From: Bacillota bacterium
GTDB taxonomy: Bacteria > Bacillota > Clostridia > Ch29
Reading direction: 5' to 3'
Assembly (NCBI GenBank): GCA_013540605.1
Contig: JABVCK010000002.1
Span: forward strand, 119,511-183,510
DNA length: 64,000 nucleotides
Translations under genes and position numbers: made by a program
Notes under the pieces: generated by a model
What the model was told of the DNA's origin: nothing
Databases searched by the model: none
What the model saw: only the letters and a program-made list of their open reading frames with translations
Part shown: positions 50,221-59,525 of the stretch, in pieces
Layout: the number at the start of each line of letters is the position of its first letter
How positions within the stretch are numbered: position 1 is the stretch's first letter

Positions 50221-52080
50221 TTAATCTCCACCCTCTCCCGCAGCCCTGTAATCAGGTACCAATTTGTTGATAAGGGCCAAAGCTTCTTTATGGTCTTCAT
50301 GTATCAATAAACGTCTCAGGTCTTCCAGCTCTTCTCTCAACACATCGACATCACTGCCTAATGGCCTGCCGATAAAAATCTTCTCATGTCTGGTAGCCTT
50401 CAAAGCCTCATCCTCCATAAACAGCTCCTCGTACAGCTTTTCCCCGGGCCTCAGCTTGGTAATCTCTATGGGAATGTCCTCTCCCGGCTCAAACCCCGAC
50501 AGCCTTATCAAATCCTTTGCAAGGTCCATTATCCTGATGGGCTCCCCCATATCCAGTACGAAAATCTCGCCGCCTTCGGCCATAGCTCCGGCCTGTATCA
50601 CCAACTGGGCAGCCTCGGGTATGGTCATGAAATACCGGGTGATGTCGGGATGGGTAACAGTTACCGGCCCCCCTTCGGCAATCTGGCTTTTGAACAGCGG
50701 TATAACGCTGCCGCTACTGCCCAATACATTGCCGAACCTCACCGCGGCGTACTTGGTACCGCTGCGCTTGTTCATCATCTGGACCGTCATCTCAGCAATC
50801 CTCTTGGTGGCACCCATGACGTTTGTGGGGTTGACGGCCTTGTCGGTGGATATGAGCACAAACTTCTCTACGTTATATTTATCCGAACACTCCGCGACAT
50901 TCAGCGTCCCGAAGACATTGTTCTTTATCGCCTCGGTAGGATTGTCCTCCATCAGGGGCACATGCTTGTGGGCCGCGGCATGGAACACAACCTGGGGATT
51001 ATAGATTCTGAAAATGCTGTCCAGCCTGGCCTTATCCCGTATAGAGGCAATCAGTATCCTGGTCTTAATTTCCGGATGGCTCCTTGCCAACTCAATCTGC
51101 AGATTGTACGCATTGTTTTCGTATATATCCAGTATGAGCAGCAGCCTGGGGTTAAACCGCGCTATCTGCCGGCACAGCTCCGACCCGATGGAGCCTCCTC
51201 CCCCGGTCACCAGTACCACCTTCCCCCTCAGGTACCCGGATATCTCTTCTATATTGAGGTTAATCGGCTCCCTGCCCAGCAGGTCCTCTATCTGGACGTC
51301 CCTTATCTGCTTTACATCCACCTTGCCGTCTATGAGCTCGTATACCCCGGGCAGTATCCGCAGTTTGCACCTTGTGTCCTTGCACATGTCGATGATATGC
51401 CTTATATCCCTCTTTTTGGCCGAAGGTATTGCGATAATTATCTCGTCTATATCAAGGCTCCGGGCAACCTCCTTGACCTTCCCTATTGCACCCAGTACGG
51501 GTACGCCGTGTATCCTCCTCCTGTGCTTCTCCTGGTCGTCATCCAATATTGCCACCGGTTTTGCGTTCAGCTCAGGGTGGTTTCTAAACTCCCTGATAAC
51601 CATGGCGCCCGCTTCCCCGGCCCCTATGATAAGAGCCTTCTTTGGATGCGCCCTTTGGCCGTTCCGATTCAAGGCATGGTAAGTGCCGCCCATAAACTCC
51701 CTGATTATCCTGTAACCAAACCTGCTGCCGCCTATAAAGAATATATCCAGTATGAAGGCCAGGACATAGATGCTCCTCGGGAGGTTGGACTGCATCAGGA
51801 AGAGGTAGCTTATTGAAACAGCGTTGGCAACTCCAGCTGCCACTATAATTTGCAGCACATCAATGACCCCCGCATACCGCCACAGGTTTTTGTACAGGCC
51901 AAAATAATAGAAGGTGGCTATCTTTATGGCTATCAGTATAAAAGCCATTTCAACAAACGTATTCAAATAAGCCTTTGGTATCTTGCCTTCAAACCTGATG
52001 ATAAACGCAAATATGTATGACAGATAGACCAGCGCCATATCTACTATTATCAATATTACCGGTCTGTAGCTGCTCCTCAT
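50221..52080 (-). CDS. membrane-bound UDP-sugar 4,6-dehydratase (CapD/PglF/WbpM type)
   Basis: A 619-residue protein with four N-terminal membrane helices (about 10-115), a CoA-binding-like Rossmann domain (KKALIIGAGEAGAMVIREF) and the SDR dehydratase domain (VVLVTGGGGSIGSELCRQ). The catalytic segment is STDKAVNPTNVMGATKR, in which methionine replaces the usual tyrosine, as in the long PglF/WbpM class. It probably converts UDP-GlcNAc to a 4-keto-6-deoxy sugar for surface glycans. murJ lies 15 bases upstream in the same direction. Confidence 0.93.
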   Translation of the reverse strand: MRSSYRPVILIIVDMALVYLSYIFAFIIRFEGKIPKAYLNTFVEMAFILIAIKIATFYYFGLYKNLWRYAGVIDVLQIIVAAGVANAVSISYLFLMQSNLPRSIYVLAFILDIFFIGGSRFGYRIIREFMGGTYHALNRNGQRAHPKKALIIGAGEAGAMVIREFRNHPELNAKPVAILDDDQEKHRRRIHGVPVLGAIGKVKEVARSLDIDEIIIAIPSAKKRDIRHIIDMCKDTRCKLRILPGVYELIDGKVDVKQIRDVQIEDLLGREPINLNIEEISGYLRGKVVLVTGGGGSIGSELCRQIARFNPRLLLILDIYENNAYNLQIELARSHPEIKTRILIASIRDKARLDSIFRIYNPQVVFHAAAHKHVPLMEDNPTEAIKNNVFGTLNVAECSDKYNVEKFVLISTDKAVNPTNVMGATKRIAEMTVQMMNKRSGTKYAAVRFGNVLGSSGSVIPLFKSQIAEGGPVTVTHPDITRYFMTIPEAAQLVIQAGAMAEGGEIFVLDMGEPIRIMDLAKDLIRLSGFEPGEDIPIEITKLRPGEKLYEELFMEDEALKATRHEKIFIGRPLGSDVDVLREELEDLRRLLIHEDHKEALALINKLVPDYRAAGEGGD

Positions 52081-52095
52081 GAGACAAACCCCCTG

Positions 52096-53616
52096 TTAGC
52101 TGGTAGTGTCCAGCTTCCTTTTCAGTCCGGATACAACCGCATCCACATCTTCTATCTTCATGAAGCATATTATCGCAAAATATATCGCCGCACCCAATCC
52201 TATGGCCAGCACTAGGCTTAGATTTAAGTTCATCCTGGTAATTAGTATACCATAAACTGTTCTGGCAAAGATACCCATAATAAGGGAGGCGCATAAAATT
52301 TTTGCAAAGGATATAGCTATGCCCTTCATCCCGAAGGGGCCGATTTTCTTCCTCAAGCCTGCAAAGAGCAGTACGGTACAGAATACCGCAGATATGCTTG
52401 TCGCCAGGGCAAGGCCCCCAAGACCTAGGAACCTGGAAAGGATGATGTTCAATATGATGTTCAGCGCCACAGCTATGGCCGCATTGGTCATGGGCGTCCT
52501 GGTATCCTGCAGCGAGTAGAAGGCCCTGGACAGAACCTCCCTCAACCCGAACCCGACCATGCCTATGGAGTAGAAAAACAATGCATGGGATGTCATGGAT
52601 ACGGCACCGGCGTCAAAGGCCCCCCTGCCGAACAGCAGCCTGACCACCGGCTCTGCAAATATCATCGCCCCTACCGTGGCGGGGATAACCAGCAGGTTGA
52701 CAGAAGTTATGGCTTCGGACAGTGTTTTCTTAAGCCCGGTCATATTGCTCTCCGCTGCCATTTTGGATATCATCGGGTACATCACGGTGGCTATGGACAA
52801 AACAAATATGCCCTGGACAAACCCGTTGAGCCTGTTGGCATAGTTGAGCGCCGATATCCCCCCCACCGCTATGCGGGAGGCCAGGGTCCTGTCCACCAGT
52901 GTATTGATTTGGTTCACCGAAGTGCCCAGTATAACGGGCAGGGACAAATATATCATCCGCATCAAGTGCTTGTCTTTATTGTCAAGCACAAAGCCGTACC
53001 TGTATCCCTTTTTATACGCAAAGGGCAGCAAAAAAATCAGCTGCGAAGCAATGGCCGCTATGATGCCGGCTGACAATACAATTATATTAAATCTCGAGCT
53101 TAAGACAATGGAAGCTATGATGATTATATTAAAGGGGAAACCTATCAGCGCCGGGACCGCAAAGTTTTTCTGTATCTGTAAATAGCTCTTGAATATATAG
53201 GCTGTACCCGTAAAATATATTCCGAATATGCTGATGCGTGTAAAGGAAACCGCCAAATTCAACGTATCCCCTTCAAAGCCTGAAGCAAACAGCCTGACAA
53301 TAGGCTCTGTAAATATCAACCCTATGCAAACAATAAGAGTGCAGACAAGCAAAAGGAAATTGACAAGGTTGTTTGAAAACCTGTCTGCCGCTTCAATGCC
53401 TCTTTCCTTTACAATGCTGCTGTATATGGGGATATAGCTTGTGGCTATACCAGTACCCACAAAGGCAAAGATAACGGTAGGAATGGTAAGGGAAATCAAG
53501 TAAGCGTCACTTATACCTGACGCTCCATAAAAATAAGAGAGGGTGATCTCTCTGGTGAAACCAAGTATTTTTGATAGTACTTCAAAAAACATAAGAAGTA
53601 ATGCAATCCGCTTCAT
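52096..53616 (-). CDS. murJ: lipid II flippase MurJ-like (MviN/MATE-fold)
   Basis: A 506-residue protein with about 14 membrane helices; the N-terminus (GFTREITLSYFYGASGISDAYLISLTIP) and the AEPVVRLLFGRGAFDAGAVSMT block are typical of MurJ/MviN. It should move lipid-linked wall or glycan precursors across the membrane. Because it lies in the exopolysaccharide region, it may serve that pathway and not peptidoglycan. GAGGT precedes the ATG. Base composition is like that of the housekeeping genes; the next gene upstream is strongly AT-rich. Confidence 0.92.
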   Translation of the reverse strand: MKRIALLLMFFEVLSKILGFTREITLSYFYGASGISDAYLISLTIPTVIFAFVGTGIATSYIPIYSSIVKERGIEAADRFSNNLVNFLLLVCTLIVCIGLIFTEPIVRLFASGFEGDTLNLAVSFTRISIFGIYFTGTAYIFKSYLQIQKNFAVPALIGFPFNIIIIASIVLSSRFNIIVLSAGIIAAIASQLIFLLPFAYKKGYRYGFVLDNKDKHLMRMIYLSLPVILGTSVNQINTLVDRTLASRIAVGGISALNYANRLNGFVQGIFVLSIATVMYPMISKMAAESNMTGLKKTLSEAITSVNLLVIPATVGAMIFAEPVVRLLFGRGAFDAGAVSMTSHALFFYSIGMVGFGLREVLSRAFYSLQDTRTPMTNAAIAVALNIILNIILSRFLGLGGLALATSISAVFCTVLLFAGLRKKIGPFGMKGIAISFAKILCASLIMGIFARTVYGILITRMNLNLSLVLAIGLGAAIYFAIICFMKIEDVDAVVSGLKRKLDTTS

Positions 53617-53671
53617 TTAACTGTACCTCGTTAATTAATTAGAAATTATGCGTGCGTACAAGTCATAAGTT

Positions 53672-55006
53672 TTACAAATTATAACTTTTAGAAGTTAATT
53701 TTATGCGAGGAAATTTATGATAAACAATATACATAATTTGTAATAAGATTGCAGATATAGTACCTAATAGTACGCCGTTATATACAGAACCTCTCCCTAC
53801 AATTATATACATACTGCCAAATATACTAATATAATTTAGTTTTTTCAGTAAATTACTTTTATAAATAATTTTATCAATAACTACAGCAATTAAAGCCCAA
53901 AAAATTGCTAAAAATATACCAAACCAATAAAGATTTGCAAAACAGTCACCATATAAGGTTGGATGAGTTGAAAATCTATTATTAGTAAAATCTCCCATCC
54001 ACGCACTGCCCATAGATATTGCGAAATCCGGTGGCTTTAATCCAAGTGCATACTTAGTAGGTATAAACATAAATAATAATCTTAAATATGTATGTCCTTT
54101 ATTAAAATTCAAAAAATTATTATCATTATAAATAAAATATAGGAAAACATTCCTGAGACCTAATTCACCATCTCCGCTTAAAAGCATCTCAAATAACCTC
54201 TTATTAAAACTCTCAAATTCAAAAGTATTAATAAAAGTAGTCAAATCACCAAAATGTCTAAACAACCTTAAAGCATAAACTATGTATATAACACCGCATC
54301 CAAGAATTCCATATAATATAACCTTCTTAAAATTCAATTTTCTATATTTTAATAAAAAAATAAGTAAAACCGGTATAACTATTGGTAGTATTAATATTCG
54401 ATTTCTGGTAATAATTGTATATAATATAATGATTATTGCAGTCAAAAAACTTTTAACCAAATCTTTTTTATAGAAATAATATGTAAATAATCCACCCGTT
54501 GCAAAAACTATATATTTAGTAAAAAAACTTATGCTCTGGATATTGAAGCCTAAGGAATATGCGCTTAAAGAATTTGTATAAATCAATCCCCATGATGTAT
54601 TATAAATAGAACCGTAATCCTTTATAATTAAAAAAATTGATACACTGAAAAAAAGTATTAAAGTGATGAGTAATCTTAAACTTTCTTTTCTTTGATTATA
54701 AATAATAGCATTATTCTTAATTTCCTCTTTTATGCAGTTTATAACCTCAAATTTCCCAAATATTATCTTGAATACATATCTAAACATCAGGTAAATTAAA
54801 TTAAAAAGTATTACAAACAATGAAGCTTTAAGATAAACACTCTCTGGATATATTAATGTCTGAGTTAATACAGCAATAAAATGAGGCAACCCAAACATTA
54901 CTAGAAGCGTAGCCCAAAGGAAAATAACTGTTGAAGCATTTCTGTATTCAATTAAAACGATTAAAAATATTAACATAAGTTGAATAAAAGCTAGTATAAA
55001 ATTCAT
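53672..55006 (-). CDS. Wzy-like oligosaccharide repeat-unit polymerase
   Basis: A 444-residue protein with about 11-12 hydrophobic segments and a large hydrophilic loop (about 260-345) holding NKGHTYLRLLFMFIPTKYALGLKPPDFA, a layout typical of Wzy polymerases, which diverge too much in sequence for firm recognition. It should join lipid-linked repeat units outside the membrane. It is strongly AT-rich with A/T third positions, unlike murJ. Confidence 0.75.
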   Translation of the reverse strand: MNFILAFIQLMLIFLIVLIEYRNASTVIFLWATLLVMFGLPHFIAVLTQTLIYPESVYLKASLFVILFNLIYLMFRYVFKIIFGKFEVINCIKEEIKNNAIIYNQRKESLRLLITLILFFSVSIFLIIKDYGSIYNTSWGLIYTNSLSAYSLGFNIQSISFFTKYIVFATGGLFTYYFYKKDLVKSFLTAIIIILYTIITRNRILILPIVIPVLLIFLLKYRKLNFKKVILYGILGCGVIYIVYALRLFRHFGDLTTFINTFEFESFNKRLFEMLLSGDGELGLRNVFLYFIYNDNNFLNFNKGHTYLRLLFMFIPTKYALGLKPPDFAISMGSAWMGDFTNNRFSTHPTLYGDCFANLYWFGIFLAIFWALIAVVIDKIIYKSNLLKKLNYISIFGSMYIIVGRGSVYNGVLLGTISAILLQIMYIVYHKFPRIKLTSKSYNL

Positions 55007-55045
55007 GTTCTATCGTCCTCTATTAATTAATCTTTAAAACTTAAT

Positions 55046-56155
55046 CTACTTCTTTGTATTTGAATTGTCTAAGATCTTATGAAATAATTCCAGTTCTTTG
55101 CCAATTGTATTTTCTGCAAAATATTTTGTGTTTTTATGTTTACTTTCCTTACGCTTTTTAAATAAAGGCTCTATATTGATTTCTACGGATTCATTATCAA
55201 TGTATTGTACATTCTCAAATCCATCAAATACTTCTCTACAAACAGCTATATTGGATGTAATTATTGGTATCCCAAATGTCGCTATTTCACAAGCCATAAC
55301 CCCTTGAGCATCTGCTCTCGTTGGCATTAATGCACACTTAGAACGATTTAAATATTCGATAATCTCTTCATGTGTCAAATGTCTGTCAATAAAAATTAAG
55401 TTCTTTGGTTTATTATTATATTTAAAAAAATTCCCTTTACCAACTACAACAAAAGTAAATCTAGGGTTCATTTCTGCTATCCTCGTAACAATATCTATGC
55501 CATACTTTGATTTATCAAGTATATTACGAATAGTAATAAAATCGAATTCTTTTTGTGAGTTTTTGTCATATTTCTCAATCTCAAATATTTTTCCAATACA
55601 ATTATAAATAATATGCGTTCTTTTCTTTATTAGATCTGGATCAATTCTAACAAATTTTATAAACATGTTATGCATCCATTCACTAACAAAAACAAATTGA
55701 GATTTATATGCTAATTTGACAAAATATTTTCTCCATATCATCAATTTAAATCTATCATATAAATCATTTATAATGTGCCATAACTGAGAACCTTTCTTGC
55801 TATAAAAGTATGGTTTGGGATAGACTTTAGATGACTGTAAAACCTCGTGTCCGTGGAAAAAAAATATGATATTTTTAAATCTTTTATGATATTTTTTTAA
55901 AAAAATATAATGATTCCTAACATTTGGAGCGTGTGAAATTAATATATCAAAATTTTCATATATACGTTTCCTTTTATAATTCTTCAATGAATATACATTA
56001 ATGCCATCAATTATATAATCTTTGGTAGCTTTAAAATTAATAACAGATACTTCTATTTCATTTTCATAATACATTTTGTTTCTAGTATGAATAAAATATG
56101 ATGCTACATAACCATCTGGTTTAGGATAATCTGTTGCTAAAACCAACAATTTCAT
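55046..56155 (-). CDS. glycosyltransferase, GT4 type
   Basis: A 369-residue cytoplasmic glycosyltransferase with GT-B layout. The C-terminal half has the donor-binding features of GT4: FDFITIRNILDKSKYGIDIV, then FTFVVVGKGNFFKY and NRSKCALMPTRADAQGVMACEIATFGIPIIT (ExxxxGxP-type). The sugar and acceptor are unknown. AT-rich like its neighbours. An IS110 relic is directly upstream, its last codons running into this gene's ribosome site. Confidence 0.85.
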   Translation of the reverse strand: MKLLVLATDYPKPDGYVASYFIHTRNKMYYENEIEVSVINFKATKDYIIDGINVYSLKNYKRKRIYENFDILISHAPNVRNHYIFLKKYHKRFKNIIFFFHGHEVLQSSKVYPKPYFYSKKGSQLWHIINDLYDRFKLMIWRKYFVKLAYKSQFVFVSEWMHNMFIKFVRIDPDLIKKRTHIIYNCIGKIFEIEKYDKNSQKEFDFITIRNILDKSKYGIDIVTRIAEMNPRFTFVVVGKGNFFKYNNKPKNLIFIDRHLTHEEIIEYLNRSKCALMPTRADAQGVMACEIATFGIPIITSNIAVCREVFDGFENVQYIDNESVEINIEPLFKKRKESKHKNTKYFAENTIGKELELFHKILDNSNTKK

Positions 56156-56183
56156 GAGACCACCTCATTTTTCTATTAAGTAT

Positions 56184-56249
56184 ATCAATTCCTACCACAA
56201 GTGTTTCAGATTTCATTTGCAAAATCTTCTCGTTTTGTGTACGCTTCAT
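56184..56249 (-). pseudogene. N-terminal relic of an IS110-family transposase
   Basis: The frame from ATG 56249 reads MKRTQNEKILQMKSETLVVG then IDI, the start of IS110-type transposases up to the first catalytic aspartate strand. After about 22 codons the similarity stops and the frame runs on into the glycosyltransferase leader. The rest of the transposase is missing, so the element is dead. Confidence 0.8.
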
Positions 56250-56345
56250 ATATGACGCCTCCATTATTTTAGTTTTGTGTCTTTCTTGCCTGGATCAGCA
56301 CAATACTATTTTAGTGTCAGGCGTCTGCTTTTTCAAAGTTCATTA
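56250..56345 (-). other. possible IS110 left end with bridge-RNA region
   Basis: The AT-rich DNA before the transposase relic has GACGCCT (56254-56260) and AGGCGTC (56324-56330) as inverted arms, and CTGGATC between. In IS110 elements this non-coding end encodes the bridge RNA. Assignment is by position only. Confidence 0.4.
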
Positions 56346-56410
56346 TTTTTCTTTACAGGAATGCTCCCTTAAGCGTATTTAAAATAGCTTACAGAAACTC
56401 TCATAAGTGT

Positions 56411-57631
56411 TTACAATTTATATACACCATCAAAAGTACAAATATTTCTTGTATCAAGAATTAGCTTGTCCTTTACCATATGCATATTCCTTTTGATATG
56501 ATCGTGGGCTACCATAATAACAACAATTTCTATTTCATTTATAAAATCCTCAAAATTCATAAATTGGTGTTCGACAATTCTAGTCTTAACAAGCGGATCG
56601 AACACTTTGACTCCAAAGGCCAAATGTTCATCCATCCTTTCCAGCAATTGAAGTGTGGGACTTTCCCTTGTATCATCCACATTTTCTTTATAAGTAAGCC
56701 CGTATAGCCCAACTCTTGAAATATCTTTAATGTTATGTTCCCTCATTATGTCCCTAATTCTCTTCAGCACATGTGCAGGCATAGAATCATTTATTTTTCT
56801 AGCTGTTAGAATTAAATTAGTTAAATCCGGATAGTCTCCGACCAAAAACCACGGGTCAACTGAAATGCAATGACCGCCTACGCCTGGGCCCGGTTGTAGT
56901 ATATTAACACGCGGATGCTTATTTGCAATCCTAATTATTTCATACACATCCATATTGTCAACTCGACAGATTTTGGCTAATTCATTAGCAAATGCAATAT
57001 TGATATCCCGATATGCATTCTCAACAACCTTTGACATTTCTGCTGATCTTATATCTGTCACAACAATCTCGGCTTTACAAAAACATGAATACAACTCTTT
57101 AACTTTCTCACCGATTTCAGGGTTATCTGCTCCTATTGTCCTTGAATTATGCTCAAGTTCATATATAATATTCCCTGGTATGATTCTTTCAGGGGCATGT
57201 ACTAAATGTACATCTTGTCCAATTATAAATCCCCTTTTAGTTATTTGGGGTCTAATATATTTATCAATTGAACCCGGCGATATGGTAGATTCAATGATTA
57301 TTACTGCACCTTTTTCACAAACATCTAGAACACTATTTACCGCTGAAATAACGTACCTAGGATCAATCTTCTTACTTTCTTTGATATATGGTGTTGGCAC
57401 AGCAATGATATACTTATCTGTTTTCTGATATTTAGTTGTGAATTCTATCTCATTCGAAAGGGCTTCTTTGAAGAGTTCCTCTAACCCCTCTTCTTGAAAC
57501 GATAGTTTGCCATTTTGCAAAGAATGGACTAACTTTTCATTGCAGTCTGTTCCAACTACCTTTTTCCCATTCTTTGCAAACATTAATGCTGTTGGCAGAC
57601 CTATATACCCTTGTCCTATTACGTTAATCAT
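56411..57631 (-). CDS. UDP-N-acetyl-mannosamine/glucose-type dehydrogenase (WecC-like)
   Basis: A 406-residue nucleotide-sugar dehydrogenase. The NAD site is MINVIGQGYIGLPTALMFA, and the catalytic cysteine is in GPGVGGHCISVDPWF. It oxidises the C6 hydroxyl of a UDP-hexose, probably UDP-ManNAc, to a uronic acid. No 2-epimerase gene is in the window. The start is ATG 57631 behind GAAGG; the longer frame from 57688 overlaps the heparinase gene end and is rejected. Confidence 0.9.
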   Translation of the reverse strand: MINVIGQGYIGLPTALMFAKNGKKVVGTDCNEKLVHSLQNGKLSFQEEGLEELFKEALSNEIEFTTKYQKTDKYIIAVPTPYIKESKKIDPRYVISAVNSVLDVCEKGAVIIIESTISPGSIDKYIRPQITKRGFIIGQDVHLVHAPERIIPGNIIYELEHNSRTIGADNPEIGEKVKELYSCFCKAEIVVTDIRSAEMSKVVENAYRDINIAFANELAKICRVDNMDVYEIIRIANKHPRVNILQPGPGVGGHCISVDPWFLVGDYPDLTNLILTARKINDSMPAHVLKRIRDIMREHNIKDISRVGLYGLTYKENVDDTRESPTLQLLERMDEHLAFGVKVFDPLVKTRIVEHQFMNFEDFINEIEIVVIMVAHDHIKRNMHMVKDKLILDTRNICTFDGVYKL

Positions 57632-57671
57632 ATATTTACCTTCTTTCAGACTGTTTTGATTATAATTTATG

Positions 57672-59525
57672 TCAATAACTAAGCTCAATATTAAACTTAG
57701 CTATACATTTTTTGTTTATCACCTTGTACCTTACACAAACACAATTGATTTCTTCTTTTCTTAAATAATATAAACTTCTATACACTTTTTCTATTTTGAT
57801 ATCCCCAGATGTTTTTACAACACATATACTTTTATCGTCTTTAAATAACTGAAACCCTCCAGTATGAGTTTTTACTTCACATGGAGTATGAAAATAAAAC
57901 TCACAATAGTCGCTGTTACCAACTACTTCATCAGTAATCAAATAACCATTATTGGCTTTATTTATATCTCTCCTATGCATATATCCGTTTTTGGAAATCA
58001 TTGTCCCAGAAAAACTCCAGGTATTGTGTTTTACATTCACACGTTTAGGCCAATCGGTTACCAGAAACGCACCCTTCTTATTCATTTGTTCAACGCCGAA
58101 TAGTTTTGCTGTATTATGGCCTGCTGTGGATGACAATTCTTTTCCTATTTTACTAGCATACGAATAGGTACCGCTATCGCAAAAAATATTGGTCCCATTA
58201 TGCCAAAGGTCTATATGTAGTTGGTCCATATGAGCTGGCCTGGATTTAAAATCTTGCAAACAGGTCATAAGAAAACCTCCATCATGTCTAAGAACATAGA
58301 ATCCTGAATCATTAAAACTCAATGATTCCTTTTTTATGTTGGCATTTGGTAGTTCATTCCCGCTACCAAACCATAATAATTCTTCATCATAGTCACCATG
58401 TTCATATAATCTTTTCCCCTCAATCAAAGCATACATAGTGCTCAGTACCGGTCTAAAATCTCTGTAGTCACATGATGTAACAGGAAATATTAAAGCTCCA
58501 TCATTAGAACCGTAATTAGGGACATCGCCTTTTTCATCCTGAACCTGATATAATAATAAAATGCTGTTTTTAATTCTTTCTTTTTCATTTATATATACAC
58601 CTGTTTTTTCGCTTACCTTATAGATACATTCGATAATTTGCAATACGAATCTATGATAATTAAATGAATACTGTTTGAAACCCCCATCTTCCATAAACTG
58701 ATTTCTAATTTCTTTATCCATTAATTTGTAGCGTCTTTGGACCTCAAATTCGTTATCGCAGCACCAAGCCCCTGCAATAAGCCCTAGTATTTCAGAAAAT
58801 GTATGATTATTCTTTATACACTTATGCGCATAAAAGAAGTTGGATAAGACTTTTTTATAGCTATCTTCAACCAGTCTGATAACATTTTTTCTATCATCTT
58901 CAGTAGTAACGCTGCAACTGTTAAATACCGTATAAGCAATAAGAACATTGATCATTCGTAGAGTGGCTTCTTGACCACATTTATAATTAGCGCCATATGA
59001 GTATGGATTGTTTTCTAACCAATCTTTTAGTTGACATGAAAATGCTTCATAGTATTTAATGTCTCCTGTAATTAAATATGCTCTAGAAAAATATAGAAAA
59101 TGAGTTAATCTGGAAGCTTCCCAAATTACTTTGATATCTCCTACATCTGAATCAAAATCTGGTATCCGATACCATTTTACGTCTCTCCTGCTTTCAATCC
59201 CAGTTATAGGGTTTAAGTGCCAGTTTATTGGATTACCGTAATTAAGTTCGTTTGAAGAGAATGCAGTAATAACTCCATCAATAGCCTTATCAGCTGTTGA
59301 TATTATGTCTACTTTTTTCTCGTCACTTAATTTCTTTAAAAAATCTCTGATTAATGCTATATCAAAATCAAAAATATCAATTCTTTTGACTGATATATCT
59401 TTCTCAAACAAATTTTCGGTAATAGGTAATATAGACAATGTCTTAAGTTTTATAGAATATAATCCTCGATTTATCGTCCACTTTAAGCCATATTCAGTTA
59501 ATAATGATCTGACTAGTCTTATCAT
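57672..59525 (-). CDS. heparinase II/III-family protein
   Basis: A 617-residue protein with an N-terminal alpha/alpha toroid (about 100-340; INWHLNPITG, KCGQEATLRMINVLIAY) and a C-terminal beta-sandwich (from about 360) with the family block SRPAHMDQLHIDLWHNGTNI and STAGHNTAKL, which carry the conserved His and Asn. Family members are polysaccharide lyases for uronic acid polymers, which fits a cluster with a uronic-acid-forming dehydrogenase. No clear signal peptide is seen, so it may act before export or be secreted differently. It overlaps the GT4 gene by four bases. Confidence 0.88.
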   Translation of the reverse strand: MIRLVRSLLTEYGLKWTINRGLYSIKLKTLSILPITENLFEKDISVKRIDIFDFDIALIRDFLKKLSDEKKVDIISTADKAIDGVITAFSSNELNYGNPINWHLNPITGIESRRDVKWYRIPDFDSDVGDIKVIWEASRLTHFLYFSRAYLITGDIKYYEAFSCQLKDWLENNPYSYGANYKCGQEATLRMINVLIAYTVFNSCSVTTEDDRKNVIRLVEDSYKKVLSNFFYAHKCIKNNHTFSEILGLIAGAWCCDNEFEVQRRYKLMDKEIRNQFMEDGGFKQYSFNYHRFVLQIIECIYKVSEKTGVYINEKERIKNSILLLYQVQDEKGDVPNYGSNDGALIFPVTSCDYRDFRPVLSTMYALIEGKRLYEHGDYDEELLWFGSGNELPNANIKKESLSFNDSGFYVLRHDGGFLMTCLQDFKSRPAHMDQLHIDLWHNGTNIFCDSGTYSYASKIGKELSSTAGHNTAKLFGVEQMNKKGAFLVTDWPKRVNVKHNTWSFSGTMISKNGYMHRRDINKANNGYLITDEVVGNSDYCEFYFHTPCEVKTHTGGFQLFKDDKSICVVKTSGDIKIEKVYRSLYYLRKEEINCVCVRYKVINKKCIAKFNIELSY

